A DNA stretch of 64,000 nucleotides from Aggregatibacter kilianii (GCF_003129965.1 NZ_NRCJ01000010.1:18408-82407); one strand, 5' to 3'; counted from the first letter of the stretch, positions 8,434 through 19,483 are shown. The notes: generated by a model from the letters alone, not told the origin. A program made the numbers and translations.

Positions 8434-8465
8434 AAAAAGTGCGGTGAAAATTCACCGCACTTTTT
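8434..8465 (-). terminator. Inverted USS pair terminator
   Basis: AAAAAGTGCGGTGAA and its complement form a 15-bp stem (8434-8448/8451-8465). It begins three bases past the stop of the NSS transporter gene, so it ends that minus-strand transcript. Confidence 0.8.
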
Positions 8466-8467
8466 CG

Positions 8468-9841
8468 TTAAATCAGGTTACTCACAAAAATCACCAAAAT
8501 AATAAACGGCACCACAAACTTCACATAGTTGAACCATACTTTTGTGAAAGTGGAGTTCGGTGTTGGTGAGAGTTCTTTTTTCGCTTCGTCTTTCAGCACA
8601 AAACCTACGAAAATGGCGCAGCCAAGAGCGGTGAGCATGAATAGAATGTTGCCGCTGACGAAATCAAAGGCGTCAAAAATGCTTTTGCCGAAGAAGGTGA
8701 CGTCTTTCCATAAATTATCGCCGAGAATCGCCGGCACGTTGCCAAAGAGGAAAATACCGCCGAGAGTCAAGATAATGGCTTTGCTGCGGCGCATTCTGAG
8801 TTTTTCTTGAAGCGCGGTGATAATCACTTCGTAAATCGTAATAGAGGTGGTCAGCGCGGCAATCAGCAATAAGCCGAAGAAAATGATGGCAAAGAATTTA
8901 CCCGCCCATAAATGGGAGAACACGATCGGCAGACTTTGGAAAACTAAGGTCGGACCGGCGTTCGGTTCGATGCCGAAAGTGAATAGGGATGGGAAAATCA
9001 TAAAGCCTGCGAGTACGGCGATGATGGTGTTGGTGAAACCGGTAATCACGGCGGTTTGAATCAGGTCTTCTTCTTTATTTAAGTAACTGGAAAGCGTGAT
9101 TAATACGCCGAAACCGAGGCTTAAGGCGAAAAAGACTTGCCCTAAGACGAAAATAAATAATTCGGCGGTGATTTTGGAAAAATCCGGTTTTAAGTAGAAC
9201 GTGATCCCTTCCATGGCGCCCGGTAAGGTGATGTTGCGAATCACCATGCCGATTAAGAAGATGAACAGCAACGGCATTAAGTATTTCACGGCGCGCTCAA
9301 TACCGCCGATGATGCCTTTCGCCAAGATGATGTAATTGACTAATACGAAAAGTGCAGTGTAAATGATAATTTCTAAGGGGCTGTTGCTGATGTGCAAATC
9401 GTAGAAATCTTTGGCGACGTCTTTAGTGATGGGAGTGGAAATATCTAAGGTCCCGGTGATTAAGTTAATGATATAGGTAATCACCCAGCCGCCGAGAACC
9501 ATGTAATACGCCATGATGCCGAAGGCACCGAGTAAGCCCATGTAACCGATGATTTTCCAGTATTTGGAAATGCCTTTGCCTTTATCGAGGATTTTATCGC
9601 CGAATGCGTCAATGGAATTAACCCGCAGACGACGACCGATGACGTTTTCCACTAAGATCATCGGAATTCCGATTAAAATCATGGCTAAACAGAATAACAG
9701 CACATAGGCGCCGCCCCCGTGTTCGCCCACCAAATAGGGAAAGCGCCAGGTTGCACCAAAACCTACGGTTGCGCCGGCAACGGTAAGCACATAAGTTAAT
9801 CGACTGGACCAAGTTTGTCGTTCCGGTTTTTTTGTTGTCAT
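8468..9841 (-). CDS. Sodium-dependent transporter, NSS/SNF family
   Basis: A 457-residue membrane protein of the neurotransmitter:sodium symporter family. The N terminus shows the hallmark sodium/substrate segment (TYVLTVAGATVGFGATWRFP) followed by HGGGAYVLLF and IPMILVENVIGRR; eleven to twelve hydrophobic helices follow. Bacterial members (LeuT, TnaT) import amino acids with Na+; the substrate here cannot be read from sequence. It lies 24 bases behind nth on the same strand and ends at a USS-pair terminator, so it may be read through from the rsx-nth transcript. Confidence 0.9.
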   Translation of the reverse strand: MTTKKPERQTWSSRLTYVLTVAGATVGFGATWRFPYLVGEHGGGAYVLLFCLAMILIGIPMILVENVIGRRLRVNSIDAFGDKILDKGKGISKYWKIIGYMGLLGAFGIMAYYMVLGGWVITYIINLITGTLDISTPITKDVAKDFYDLHISNSPLEIIIYTALFVLVNYIILAKGIIGGIERAVKYLMPLLFIFLIGMVIRNITLPGAMEGITFYLKPDFSKITAELFIFVLGQVFFALSLGFGVLITLSSYLNKEEDLIQTAVITGFTNTIIAVLAGFMIFPSLFTFGIEPNAGPTLVFQSLPIVFSHLWAGKFFAIIFFGLLLIAALTTSITIYEVIITALQEKLRMRRSKAIILTLGGIFLFGNVPAILGDNLWKDVTFFGKSIFDAFDFVSGNILFMLTALGCAIFVGFVLKDEAKKELSPTPNSTFTKVWFNYVKFVVPFIILVIFVSNLI

Positions 9842-9865
9842 AAGTTTTCCTGTATTTCTTAAATT

Positions 9866-10501
9866 TTAATATTCTGTTTTATCTTTATATTCGCATAAAT
9901 CTTCAATAATGCACGCGCCGCAGCGGGGTTTGCGTGCCACGCAAGTGTAACGCCCGTGTAAAATTAGCCAATGATGGACGTCCACTTTAAATTCGGCAGG
10001 GACGACCTTAATCAGTTTTTCTTCCACTTTCACCACATCCTTGCCGGGCGCAAAACCTGTGCGGTTGCACACGCGGAAAATATGGGTGTCCACGGCGATG
10101 GTAGGGTGACCGAATGCAGTGTTGAGAACCACGTTGGCGGTTTTTCTGCCTACGCCGGCAAGAGCCTCCAGTGCCGCACGATCTTCCGGCACTTCGCCGT
10201 GGTGTTTTTCGATTAAATCGCGACAGGTTTTGATAATATTCTCCGCCTTGCTATTAAACAAGCCGATGGTTTTGATGTATTCCTTTAAGCCATCTACGCC
10301 TAACGCCAAAATCGCTTGCGGCGTATTGGCGACGGGAAACAGTTTGTCCGTCGCTTTATTGACGCCTTTGTCGGTGGCTTGCGCCGATAAAATTACCGCA
10401 ATTAATAATTCAAAGGGCGAGCTGAAATTCAACTCTGTCGTTGGGTGCGGATTGGCGGCACGTAAGCGTTTTAAGATTTCGATTCGTTTTTCTTTATTCA
10501 T
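9866..10501 (-). CDS. nth: Endonuclease III
   Basis: A 211-residue bifunctional DNA glycosylase/AP lyase that removes oxidised pyrimidines in base excision repair. The HhH-GPD fold is visible: LAGVGRKTANVVL contains the catalytic Lys, and VDTHIFRVCNR contains the catalytic Asp. The C-terminal [4Fe-4S] cluster ligands follow the C-x6-C-x2-C-x5-C pattern (CVARKPRCGACIIEDLC). Length equals the E. coli protein. It follows rsxE, as in enterobacteria, but with a 209-base gap holding a repeat. Confidence 0.97.
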   Translation of the reverse strand: MNKEKRIEILKRLRAANPHPTTELNFSSPFELLIAVILSAQATDKGVNKATDKLFPVANTPQAILALGVDGLKEYIKTIGLFNSKAENIIKTCRDLIEKHHGEVPEDRAALEALAGVGRKTANVVLNTAFGHPTIAVDTHIFRVCNRTGFAPGKDVVKVEEKLIKVVPAEFKVDVHHWLILHGRYTCVARKPRCGACIIEDLCEYKDKTEY

Positions 10502-10512
10502 AATTTCTCTCT

Positions 10513-10681
10513 ACTTTTTTGCTTGTGCAAAAAAGTAACAAAAAACACACCCCAAGCTAATTTGCTTATCTGAGCTTGGTTAGAATTTTCTTTACGGAAA
10601 ATTTAGAACTCGCAACGGCGTTATTCAGGCAGACTAAATTTTCCTAAAAATTCTAAGTCGCTCAGGCAAATTAGATGGGGA
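10513..10681. repeat. Nested inverted-repeat element between rsxE and nth
   Basis: ACTTTTTTGC and its complement form a perfect 10-bp hairpin with a 4-base loop (10513-10536). Just beyond, an imperfect long inverted repeat pairs CCCCAAGCTAATTTGC... (from 10550) with ...GCAAATTAGATGGGG (ending 10680), enclosing further matching arms (TTAGAATTTT / AAAATTCTAA). The whole would fold into a long bulged hairpin. No open frame of note. It looks like a dispersed intergenic element. Confidence 0.5.
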
Positions 10682-10710
10682 AAATTATCTGAGCGTTATT
10701 CGTTTTTCAA

Positions 10711-11418
10711 CTACTTTTTTGTATCTATTATATTTTTTAGTGCAAGTAACAAGGCTAATCCGATAAATGCGCCCGGCGGGAGAATGGCAAGTAACAGATT
10801 GCTGTCGTTATGGAAAAATTCAATGCGCATAAATTTTGCCCAGTCGCCTAATAAATTTTCAATGCCGTCGAATAGCGTGCCGTTGCCGAGGATTTCACGG
10901 ATACCGCCGAGGGCGACTAAGCCGAGCAACATACCGAATCCCATAGAGAAGCCATCAAAGGCGGAATGGGAAATGCTGTTCTTGGAGGCGAAGGCTTCTG
11001 CTCGCCCTATTACGATGCAGTTGGTGACGATGAGCGGGATGAAAATACCGAGAGATTGATAAAGCGCATAGGTGTAGGCGTTCATCAATAATTGCACCAC
11101 GGTGACTGTCGTGGCGATGATCATCACATAAATGGGAATGCGGATTTCATTCGGAATCTGTTTGCGGAAAACGGAAACCACGGTGTTGGTGCAGGTGAGC
11201 ACCAGCATTGTGGCTAAGCCCAACCCAAGGGCGTTGGTCACGGAGTTGGAGACTGCCAATAGGGGGCATAAGCCGAGCAGTTGCACCACCGTGGAGTTGT
11301 TGGTCCAAACGCCTTGGATGAAAATATTTTTCCAAATGTGTTTTTCATCGGAAATGTTGACCGCACTTTTAGTGTCATTTGGTGGCGGCGTTTCCGTAAT
11401 ATCGTCTAATTTATCCAT
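10711..11418 (-). CDS. rsxE: Electron transport complex subunit RsxE
   Basis: A 235-residue inner-membrane subunit of the Rnf/Rsx complex with six predicted helices. Family segments are [22 protein letters not shown] and [16 protein letters not shown], the latter including one of the conserved membrane Cys residues. Rsx couples NADH or reduced SoxR-like targets to ion movement across the membrane. The N terminus has a ~25-residue extension containing [10 protein letters not shown], encoded by a USS. It overlaps rsxG by one base and ends the operon before nth. Confidence 0.95.
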   Translation of the reverse strand: MDKLDDITETPPPNDTKSAVNISDEKHIWKNIFIQGVWTNNSTVVQLLGLCPLLAVSNSVTNALGLGLATMLVLTCTNTVVSVFRKQIPNEIRIPIYVMIIATTVTVVQLLMNAYTYALYQSLGIFIPLIVTNCIVIGRAEAFASKNSISHSAFDGFSMGFGMLLGLVALGGIREILGNGTLFDGIENLLGDWAKFMRIEFFHNDSNLLLAILPPGAFIGLALLLALKNIIDTKK

Positions 11419-12029
11419 TATTCTTTCTCTTTCGGCAGATTATCCAGCATGGCAAGTGCAGCCCGTTTCACTTGATTTACCACGGCGCGCGGGGTGATGG
11501 TGGCACCGGCAAATTGGTCGAATTTGCCGCCGTCTTTTTTCACCGCCCATTCCGCCGCCTTGTCTTTGCTGATGACTTGGTGATTGAAACTGAAAATCCA
11601 ATCGGAAATACGAGGTTCGATTTTATCACCCAAGCCCGGTGTTTCGTGGTGTTCCGTAATGCGCACGCCGAGCACTTCGCCGTCCGGTTTCATACCCACT
11701 AAAATACGAATGTCGCCGGAATAGCCATCGTGTGCCACGCTTTCAAAGGCATAAGCGGTTGTCACACTGTCTTTTTTCGCTGTGCAGATTTTTGTGATAG
11801 CCACGGCTTGTAACTCGCTTACCTGCGGCGCGTAGCAATCTTGCGTCAGATCATTATTGAAATAGTCTTGCGGGATCACTTGCAACAACAGCGCCCGTTG
11901 TTGCGCCTGCATGGCTTCATCAATTTTGTCTTTGGTTAAAAAGTAAATGCCGCTCGAAATCGCTGTACAGCAAAATGCCACAAATGCCAATAATATGCCG
12001 TATTTGGAGGTGATTTTTAGGGTTTGCAT
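11418..12029 (-). CDS. rsxG: Electron transport complex subunit RsxG
   Basis: A 203-residue protein with one N-terminal membrane anchor (residues ~12-30) and a periplasmic FMN-binding domain. [12 protein letters not shown] near the C terminus is the SGAT-type motif whose second Thr carries covalent [16 protein letters not shown] is the other conserved segment. It lies 9 bases behind rsxD and overlaps rsxE. Confidence 0.95.
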   Translation of the reverse strand: MQTLKITSKYGILLAFVAFCCTAISSGIYFLTKDKIDEAMQAQQRALLLQVIPQDYFNNDLTQDCYAPQVSELQAVAITKICTAKKDSVTTAYAFESVAHDGYSGDIRILVGMKPDGEVLGVRITEHHETPGLGDKIEPRISDWIFSFNHQVISKDKAAEWAVKKDGGKFDQFAGATITPRAVVNQVKRAALAMLDNLPKEKE

Positions 12030-12038
12030 ACTTTCTCC

Positions 12039-13118
12039 TTATCGACGATGGCCGGCAACGCGCGGGCGGGTGTAATGATCGATTAACGGCACACAAATGT
12101 TGCTGAGTAAAATAGCAAAAGCCACGCCGTCAGGGTAGTTGCCGTAAAAACGAATTAAATACAACAGGCTTCCAACTAAAGCACCGAATACCAGTTTGCC
12201 ACGCGGGGTGATGGAGGCGGTAACGGGATCCGTGGCGATAAAGAATGCGCCGAACATCATGGCGCCACTTACCAACTGCGCCGGTACACTTAACTGCGCA
12301 CTGTCGCCGAATAATTCGGTAAACAAACTCAACAAGGCAAAACTGCCTAACATTGCTACGGGAATTTGCCAGTGAATCACTTTTTTCAGAATTAAGAATA
12401 GCCCGCCGATGAAAAATGCCACATTCACTTGCCACCAACCCTGCGCAACATCCCAGCTATTTTGCATGAAAATCGGTAATTTCACCAAATCATAAAATGC
12501 CACATCGGCGTTGCAATCGGAACAAAGGGTAGAATAGAAAGTGCGCGCCGTATCCAGTGGTGTCGCCTGTGTTATGCCGTCAATGGAGGAGGTTAACTGG
12601 TGCAGACTAAAACCGTCGGAGGTGAGCCCGGAAAAAATTAACAATACGGCATCATTGAAGGTTGGCGGCTCCGATAGTAACGCAATCGGCGGCATCCACG
12701 TAGTCATTTGTAACGGAAAGGACACGAGCAACACCACATAGCCCACCATGGCGGGATTGAACGGATTTTGCCCCAAGCCGCCGTAAACGTGCTTGCCGAG
12801 AATGACCGCGCAAAATGTGCCGATCAGAATAATCCAATAGGGCGCGTAAGACGGAATGGCAACGGCAAGAATCAGTGCGGTCAAAATCACGCTGAAGTCG
12901 GAAATGTAGCTCAGCATCGGTCTTTTACGTAAACGCGTAACCGCCAATTCCAACAGCAACGCAAAGCTAATTGCCAACGCAGATTGAATCAACACGCCAA
13001 AACCAAAATAATACACCTGCAACACGATTGCCGGAATCATGGCGAAAATCACCCAAAACATCACGCGGGCGGTGAGTTTGCCGGAATGGGTATGGGGTGA
13101 ACTTATCATCTTAAACAT
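12039..13118 (-). CDS. rsxD: Electron transport complex subunit RsxD
   Basis: A 359-residue polytopic membrane subunit. Recognisable blocks are [16 protein letters not shown] and the periplasmic [11 protein letters not shown], the place where RnfD carries a second covalent FMN. About eight to ten helices are predicted. ATG 13118 is preceded by AAGGAACGATAA. Located 10 bases behind rsxC. Residues match the family over the full length. Confidence 0.95.
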   Translation of the reverse strand: MFKMISSPHTHSGKLTARVMFWVIFAMIPAIVLQVYYFGFGVLIQSALAISFALLLELAVTRLRKRPMLSYISDFSVILTALILAVAIPSYAPYWIILIGTFCAVILGKHVYGGLGQNPFNPAMVGYVVLLVSFPLQMTTWMPPIALLSEPPTFNDAVLLIFSGLTSDGFSLHQLTSSIDGITQATPLDTARTFYSTLCSDCNADVAFYDLVKLPIFMQNSWDVAQGWWQVNVAFFIGGLFLILKKVIHWQIPVAMLGSFALLSLFTELFGDSAQLSVPAQLVSGAMMFGAFFIATDPVTASITPRGKLVFGALVGSLLYLIRFYGNYPDGVAFAILLSNICVPLIDHYTRPRVAGHRR

Positions 13119-13128
13119 TTATCGTTCC

Positions 13129-15363
13129 TTAATCTTGTTGCGTGTTTTCACGTTGCACTTTCTTCGCCTTGGCGCGTGCGATGGCGGCGGCAATAGCGGC
13201 TTTACGCGGATCGCTTTCCGTTGGATTTTCATCAGAATTTTTAACCGAGCTTTGTTCTGTTTCAGGTTCGGCTGGTTCTACGGTTTTCGTTTGCTGCGCG
13301 GCTTTTTTCGCCTTGGCACGGGCGATAGCGGCGGCAATGGCGGCTTTTCGCGGATCGCTTTCCGTTGGATTTTCATCGGAAATATTGACCGCACTTTGTG
13401 CCGTTTCAGGTTCGGCTGGTTCTGTGGCTTCCGTTTGCTGCGCCGCTTTCTTCGCTTTGGCTCGGGCGATGGCGGCAGCAATGGCGGCTTTACGCGGATC
13501 GTTTTCCGTTAGATTTTCATCGGAAATGTTGACCGCAGCACTTTTTGCCGTTTCAGGTTCGGTAGCTTCTACGGTTTCCGTTTGCTGCGCCGCTTTTTTG
13601 GCTTTGGCACGGGCGATGGCAGCGGCAACGGCGGATTTTTTGTCCTCAAGTGCGGTGGTTTTTTCAGGTGTTTTTTCCGTTTCCTCAGGTGGCGAATGCG
13701 CCGCTTGTTCCGCCTGGCGGGCTAAACGGCGGGCTTTGCGTTGCGCCATGATGTCGCTGTTATCCGGTTGAATTTGGCCTTTTTCATCAACGATGGTTTT
13801 TTGTGCCGGCAGCGTACTTTCTGCCGTTTCCGCTTTTTTCGCTTTTAAGCGTTCCAGCGCGGCGGCGACCGGATCTACGCCTTTTTGCTGTGCCAGTTCT
13901 TCTCGGCGGGCGGCAGCTGCGCGTTGTGAGCGCTCTTTGCGTTCCTGTTCTTCCCGTTCCAAACGGGCTTGGCGTTGTTCAAAGCGGATTTTCGCTTCTT
14001 CCGCCAATTTGGCTTTGTGTTTGATTTCCCAAATTTTCGCCTTTTCTTGGCGGAAATATTGGATTAGCGGAATGTGGCTCGGGCAAACGTAGGCACATAC
14101 GCCGCATTCAATACAATCCTTGAGGGAATATTCTTCGGATTTTTCGTGATCTTCGCTACGTGCAAACCAATATAGCTGTTGCGGCATCAATTTTACCGGG
14201 CAAGCGTCGGAGCAGGCGGAGCAGCGGATACAATTTTTTTCCGGTTCCGGCGGGGCGTATTCAAAATGATCCGGCGCCAACAGGCAGTTGGTCACTTTGG
14301 TCATCGGCGCGTTTAAATCGGGCAGAATAAAGCCCATCATCGGACCGCCCATGAACACCGGGAAGCGGTCATCATATTGGTAGCCGGTTTCCCGCAATAG
14401 ATGGTAAATCGGCGTACCGAAGCGCGCCCAATAGTTGCCTTTGTTTTGAATTTTATCGCCCGTGAGGGTCACCACGCGCTCAATCAACGGTTCGTCATTT
14501 ATCACGGCGCGTTTAATGGCAAAAGCGGTTCCCACGTTTTGCATAAGCACGCCGATGCTGGAAGAGCGTTGCCCGCTCGGGACTTCCATGCCGGTTAACA
14601 CTTGAATTAATTGTTTCGCCGCGCCGGAAGGATATTTGGTTGGAATAACACGGATTTCCATGTCGTTGGCACCGTGCAAGGCGCGTTCTAGGGATTTTAC
14701 CGCTTCGGGTTTGTTGTCTTCTACGGCAATAACCACTTTTTCAGGTCGCAAAATGTAGCGCAAAATGCGTACGCCTTCGATGATTTCATCGGCATGGTCA
14801 CGCATGAGACGATCGTCGCAGCTGATGTAAGGTTCACATTCCGCACCGTTAATAATCAGCAGTTTCACCTGTTTTTCAGCGGAATGAATTTTGGCTGCCG
14901 TCGGGAATACCGCGCCGCCCAGACCGGCGATACCCGCCTGGTAAATTTTTTCGATCAGCTGTTCCGGCGTTTGCGTGAGGAAATCTTCCAACGGCATTTG
15001 TTCACGCCATTGATCCAAACCGTTGGCCTTGATATGCACGCAGGTTTCCGGCAAGCCTGACGGGTGGGCGGCGACATAAGGCGCCACATCAATCACTGTG
15101 CCGGAAGTAGGCGCGTGAATCGGTAGGGTGCGCAAGCCGTCGCCTTGGGTGAGCGGTTGTCCTTTTAATACATGATCGCCACGTTTGACCAGTAAATTCC
15201 CGGCGTTTCCGGCGTGCTGTTTGACGGGCACATAAAAATCTTCCGGTAAAGGCAGGGGGCGAATCGGCGTGCCGTTGGATTGGGATTTCATGTCGGGTGG
15301 ATGAATGCCGCCGTCGAATTCCCAAAGTTTGCCGCTGTTGAAACCTGTTAATACATCAGCCAT
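13129..15363 (-). CDS. rsxC: Electron transport complex subunit RsxC, with C-terminal tandem repeats
   Basis: A 744-residue subunit that takes electrons from NADH. Order: N-terminal RnfC barrel domain, NADH/FMN (Nqo1-like) region with [12 protein letters not shown], two [4Fe-4S] motifs ([12 protein letters not shown] and [12 protein letters not shown], about residues 378-430), a charged coiled-coil rich in Arg/Glu/Lys, then about four tandem copies of [19 protein letters not shown] joined by Pro/Glu-rich linkers. E. coli RsxC has a similar Ala-rich tail of variable length. The repeats are also repeated at the DNA level. Zero-base gap to rsxB. Confidence 0.95.
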   Translation of the reverse strand: MADVLTGFNSGKLWEFDGGIHPPDMKSQSNGTPIRPLPLPEDFYVPVKQHAGNAGNLLVKRGDHVLKGQPLTQGDGLRTLPIHAPTSGTVIDVAPYVAAHPSGLPETCVHIKANGLDQWREQMPLEDFLTQTPEQLIEKIYQAGIAGLGGAVFPTAAKIHSAEKQVKLLIINGAECEPYISCDDRLMRDHADEIIEGVRILRYILRPEKVVIAVEDNKPEAVKSLERALHGANDMEIRVIPTKYPSGAAKQLIQVLTGMEVPSGQRSSSIGVLMQNVGTAFAIKRAVINDEPLIERVVTLTGDKIQNKGNYWARFGTPIYHLLRETGYQYDDRFPVFMGGPMMGFILPDLNAPMTKVTNCLLAPDHFEYAPPEPEKNCIRCSACSDACPVKLMPQQLYWFARSEDHEKSEEYSLKDCIECGVCAYVCPSHIPLIQYFRQEKAKIWEIKHKAKLAEEAKIRFEQRQARLEREEQERKERSQRAAAARREELAQQKGVDPVAAALERLKAKKAETAESTLPAQKTIVDEKGQIQPDNSDIMAQRKARRLARQAEQAAHSPPEETEKTPEKTTALEDKKSAVAAAIARAKAKKAAQQTETVEATEPETAKSAAVNISDENLTENDPRKAAIAAAIARAKAKKAAQQTEATEPAEPETAQSAVNISDENPTESDPRKAAIAAAIARAKAKKAAQQTKTVEPAEPETEQSSVKNSDENPTESDPRKAAIAAAIARAKAKKVQRENTQQD
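13150..13640 (-). repeat. Tandem ~150-bp repeats in the 3' part of rsxC
   Basis: Four consecutive units each encode an Ala/Lys helix ([10 protein letters not shown]) plus an acidic linker. The units resemble one another at nucleotide level, for example GCGGCAATGGCGGCTTT recurs. One linker holds an intact USS (TTGACCGCACTTTGTG, about 13386-13401); the next unit has the same site split by three extra bases (GACCGCAGCACTTTTT, near 13532). Copy number is likely to vary among strains. Confidence 0.75.
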
Positions 15364-15956
15364 TTATTTCCCCACAATGATTTTCTTCTCGGCCGATGTG
15401 GTGTCAACAATCGGGATGACTAAATTAGGATCGAATTTCCAATCCCAAGTATCGATATTCTTTTCCACTTTAATCATGCTAATACAGCTGGTCGGGCAGG
15501 GCGCTACGCAAAGTTCGCAGCCCGTGCATAAATCCGGAATGATGGTGTGCATGGATTTGTTGGTGCCGATGATGGCATCCACCGGGCAGGCTTGGATACA
15601 TTTTGTGCAGCCGATACACATATTTTCATCAATAAACGCCACTTTCGGTGCGGGATCTTCCGCCAAATCATCCGTTTCCGGCGCTTCCACGCCGAGCAAT
15701 TCGGCAATTTTGATTACCGTAGGACGCCCGCCGGGAATACATTTGGTGATCACATCGCCGTTGGCGATGGCTTCCGCATAAGGTTTGCAGCCGGGATAAC
15801 CGCATTGTCCGCACTGACTTTGCGGCAAAATGGCATCGATTTTTTCTACGATAGGATCCGCTTCCACCTTCAATTTGACCGACGCAAAGCCCAAAATGGC
15901 GCCGAAAATCAGCGCCAAGACGACAATGGCAATGAGTACATAGTAGAACGTGGTCA

Positions 15957-15957
<1 letters not shown>
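15364..15957 (-). CDS. rsxB: Electron transport complex subunit RsxB
   Basis: A 197-residue iron-sulfur subunit. One N-terminal membrane helix is followed by the [16 protein letters not shown] cluster motif and two ferredoxin-type motifs, [12 protein letters not shown] and [12 protein letters not shown]. It transfers electrons between RsxC and the membrane flavins. Start overlaps the rsxA stop by one base. Confidence 0.96.
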
Positions 15958-16568
<611 letters not shown>

Positions 16569-16627
16569 TTATCGCTATTTATGGGCTTAAGAACAATAAA
16601 AAATTGGGAGAAATTCTAGCAAAAACG

Positions 16628-16675
16628 ACCGCACTTTTTGATACGCCGAAAAGCGTATTTTAGAAAAAGTGCGGT
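16628..16675 (-). terminator. Inverted USS pair with inner hairpin
   Basis: ACCGCACTTTTT (16628-16639) and its complement (16664-16675) enclose a second stem ATACGC/GCGTAT. It lies just past the yfcH stop and ahead of rsxA, so it should end the argR-yfcH transcript. Confidence 0.7.
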
Positions 16676-16693
16676 GGAAAATTTAGATGGATT

Positions 16694-17587
16694 TTATTCG
16701 GCGGGGATTTCTTCTGCGAAGAATTCGGCGAGATCAGGATATTCAAATTGAAAGCCTTGCGCTAGCAAATGTTGCGGCACAAGATTTTGACTGTCGAGCA
16801 GCAAACCGGCGCGTTCGCCGAGCAACAGTTTCAGCATAAACGCCGGTACGCTTGCAAAGTGCGGACGGTGCAGGGCGTCACCTAATAATGTATTGAATTC
16901 GGCGTTGCGTACGGCGTGCGGCGCAACAAAATTAAAGGCGCCGTGACAATTGGGATTGTTCAATAAGAATAAGATCCCGCGCACCATATCCGCCAAGGCA
17001 ATCCAGCCCCAGAATTGTTTGCCCGAACCGAGTTTGCCGCCGAGTCCGCAACGGTATAACGGCAACATTCGCGCCAGCGCGCCGCCTTGTGTGCCGAGCA
17101 CAATGCCCGTGCGTACCAAGCACACCCGCGTGTTAGCTTTTAATGCGGTCGCTTCCCATTGTTGGCATAAGCGCGCGGCAAAGTTATCTGCCGGCGGGGT
17201 GTTTTCATCAATAAGTTGTTCGCCGCAATCACCGTAATATCCCGTCGCCGAGCCGGAAATAAAACATTGTGGCGGGGTATCGCTGCGGTTTATCAGTTGC
17301 GCCAGTTTTTCCGTTAATGAAACACGGCTGGATTCCAACCGCACTTTTTGTTTTGCCGTCCAACGATGGTCAAAAATCGGTTCGCCCGCCAGGTTAATGA
17401 CCGCATCAAATTGATTGAAATGTTGAAAATAATCCAGCGTATTAATGAGTTCAACGGCGGCGGGGAGGTGTTTTTGCGCCTTGGCAGGATTGCGCACGAG
17501 CGCGGTGACTTGATGTTTTTGGGCTAATAACGAAGGAATCAATGCACTGCCGATAAAGCCGGTGGCACCGGTTATAAGAATTTTCAT
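16694..17587 (-). CDS. yfcH: TIGR01777-family SDR epimerase-like protein YfcH
   Basis: A 297-residue Rossmann-fold protein starting MKILITGATGFIGSALIPSLL, the NAD(P)-binding glycine motif. ISGSATGYYGDCGEQLIDE contains the YYG signature of this subfamily, and the C-terminal DUF1731 region (LGDALHRPHFASVPAFMLKLLLGE) is present. Function of the family is not established; a role in division or SulA-like naming has been used. It follows argR by 21 bases and is probably co-transcribed. Confidence 0.9.
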   Translation of the reverse strand: MKILITGATGFIGSALIPSLLAQKHQVTALVRNPAKAQKHLPAAVELINTLDYFQHFNQFDAVINLAGEPIFDHRWTAKQKVRLESSRVSLTEKLAQLINRSDTPPQCFISGSATGYYGDCGEQLIDENTPPADNFAARLCQQWEATALKANTRVCLVRTGIVLGTQGGALARMLPLYRCGLGGKLGSGKQFWGWIALADMVRGILFLLNNPNCHGAFNFVAPHAVRNAEFNTLLGDALHRPHFASVPAFMLKLLLGERAGLLLDSQNLVPQHLLAQGFQFEYPDLAEFFAEEIPAE

Positions 17588-17608
17588 ACGCTTCCTCCGT
17601 TTTTGAAA

Positions 17609-18076
17609 TTAAAGGGAATTTTCGAATAAATCCTGAATCCGCAAGATTAAGCTGTTGATATCGGTGTTTTGGGTCGGCGTCACAAAAATGGTGTCGTCTC
17701 CCGCAATATTGCCCAAAATGCCTTCCATTTTGCTCACCGAATCGAGCAGTCGGGCGATGAGTTGCGCCGCGCCCGGTGTGGTGCGAATCACAATCAGCAT
17801 ATCATTATGATCGATGTCCAACACCAAATCCCTCAAGGAGCTACGGGTATGCGGCACGCTTAGTTCGCTAGGTAGGCAATAGACCATTTCCATGCGGGTG
17901 TTGCGGGTGCGAACAGCGCCGAATTTACTGAGCATGCGCGACACTTTGGATTGGTTAATTGTGGCGAACCCCATTTTTTGCAATTCGGCGACGATTTCAT
18001 TTTGCGAACCGTATTTTTCCTGACGGAGGAGATCTTTGAAGACTTTATTCAGACTGTCCGTATTTTCGTTCAACAT
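17609..18076 (-). CDS. argR: Arginine repressor ArgR
   Basis: A 155-residue regulator with an N-terminal winged HTH ([28 protein letters not shown]) and the C-terminal hexamerising, arginine-binding domain with the GD motif ([15 protein letters not shown]). It represses arginine biosynthesis in the presence of L-arginine. Divergent from mdh, an arrangement shared with E. coli. Confidence 0.97.
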   Translation of the reverse strand: MLNENTDSLNKVFKDLLRQEKYGSQNEIVAELQKMGFATINQSKVSRMLSKFGAVRTRNTRMEMVYCLPSELSVPHTRSSLRDLVLDIDHNDMLIVIRTTPGAAQLIARLLDSVSKMEGILGNIAGDDTIFVTPTQNTDINSLILRIQDLFENSL

Positions 18077-18103
18077 AAGGTTTTCTCTTATTATGTTTAG
18101 GTG

Positions 18104-18160
18104 GCTGAATTTTGCATAAAAATAGCGGTTTTAGCAAATAAATATTTATTTGGGCGATAA
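18104..18160. promoter_or_regulatory. Candidate ARG box region, argR promoter
   Basis: Two AT-rich sites lie upstream of argR: CTGAATTTTGCATAA, whose left half TGAAT fits an ARG-box half, and the perfect palindrome AAATAAATATTTATTT. Together they could be a pair of ArgR sites for autoregulation. The match is only partial and the sites are not demonstrated. Confidence 0.3.
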
Positions 18161-18330
18161 AAGTGCGGTTCTTTTTGGATGCGTTTTTTACGTGGTGCTT
18201 GTTAATATAAAAGAAAAAATTTGAGTTAGATCGCACATTTGCATTTGTCCGTTTGAATTTAAAAATTGATCAGCGTACAATTTTTCCAGATCTTTTAACT
18301 ACCTATTTTTTACTATATGAGGAGAATGAA

Positions 18331-19266
18331 ATGAAAGTTGCTGTTTTAGGTGCCGCAGGCGGTATCGGTCAAGCATTAGCATTGTTACTGAAACTACAAT
18401 TGCCGGCAGGTTCCGAACTCTCACTTTACGATATTGCGCCGGTCACACCGGGCGTTGCCGTGGATGTTAGCCATATTCCGACTGCGGTGAAAGTAGAAGG
18501 TTTTGCGGGTGAAGATCCGACACCTGCATTAAAAGGTGCGGATGTCGTGTTAATTTCCGCCGGTGTGGCGCGTAAACCGGGGATGGATCGTTCCGATCTG
18601 TTTAACATTAACGCGGGTATCGTGCGTAACTTAATTGAAAAAGTCGCTGTAACCTGCCCGAAAGCCTGTATCGGCATCATCACCAATCCGGTCAACACCA
18701 CTGTTGCTATCGCGGCGGAAGTGTTGAAAAAAGCGGGCGTTTACGACAAGCGTAAATTGTTCGGCGTGACCACATTAGACGTGCTTCGCTCCGAAACTTT
18801 TATTTCCGAATTGAAAGGCTTAAACGTGTACCGCACTATCGTGCCGGTTATCGGCGGACACTCCGGCGTGACCATTCTTCCTTTATTATCTCAAGTGCAA
18901 TACGTTGAATGGAAAGACGACGAAATCGAACCGTTAACCAAACGTATTCAAAATGCCGGTACCGAAGTGGTGAACGCCAAAGCCGGCGGCGGTTCCGCAA
19001 CCCTATCCATGGCGCAAGCCGCAGCCCGTTTTGCTAACGCCGTGGTTCGCGGTTTACAAGGCGAAACCGTGGTGGAATGCAGCTATGTGGAAGGCGACGG
19101 CAAATACGCCCGCTTCTTCGCCCAACCGGTTCGTTTCGGTAAAGAAGGCGTGGAAGAAATTTTACCTATCGGCAAACTCAGCGCCTTTGAACAACAAGCC
19201 TTAGAAGCCATGTTGCCAACCTTGCGTGCAGATATTGAATTGGGTGAGAAGTTTGTGAATTCATAA
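18331..19266 (+). CDS. mdh: Malate dehydrogenase
   Basis: A 311-residue NAD-dependent malate dehydrogenase of the TCA cycle. The N terminus [17 protein letters not shown] is the NAD-binding motif; catalytic features are the active-site [12 protein letters not shown] (His) and [18 protein letters not shown] with the substrate Arg residues. ATG 18331 is chosen for the GAGGAGAATGAA ribosome binding site and the family N terminus; a frame extending to 18253 adds 26 residues with no support. Followed by a strong terminator. Confidence 0.97.
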   Translation: MKVAVLGAAGGIGQALALLLKLQLPAGSELSLYDIAPVTPGVAVDVSHIPTAVKVEGFAGEDPTPALKGADVVLISAGVARKPGMDRSDLFNINAGIVRNLIEKVAVTCPKACIGIITNPVNTTVAIAAEVLKKAGVYDKRKLFGVTTLDVLRSETFISELKGLNVYRTIVPVIGGHSGVTILPLLSQVQYVEWKDDEIEPLTKRIQNAGTEVVNAKAGGGSATLSMAQAAARFANAVVRGLQGETVVECSYVEGDGKYARFFAQPVRFGKEGVEEILPIGKLSAFEQQALEAMLPTLRADIELGEKFVNS

Positions 19267-19337
19267 ACGTTAAATCGGCGTAACGTAAAAGTGCGGTCAT
19301 TATTTTCTGCGTTTTTTATTACGCCTGCTCAACATTG

Positions 19338-19366
19338 AAAAATCCTCGCGTTTGCGGGGATTTTTT
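19338..19366 (+). terminator. Rho-independent terminator of mdh
   Basis: AAAATCCTCGC pairs with GCGGGGATTTT around a TTTG-type loop and is followed by a T run. A USS lies between the gene and the hairpin (19288). Confidence 0.85.
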
Positions 19367-19483
19367 ATGCTTAATCAGAATGATGCGTTGAAGTTATGAA
19401 CATAATTAAGTAGAATCCCCGCACAAATTTTGTGCATGGCTTATGCACTTGTTAAATCAATTTCGTTAAACAAGGAATCAATT

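Noticed and set aside
13039-13771. Long plus-strand frames over rsxC
   Set aside because: Mirror images of the repetitive, GC-rich rsxC tail with no coding evidence.
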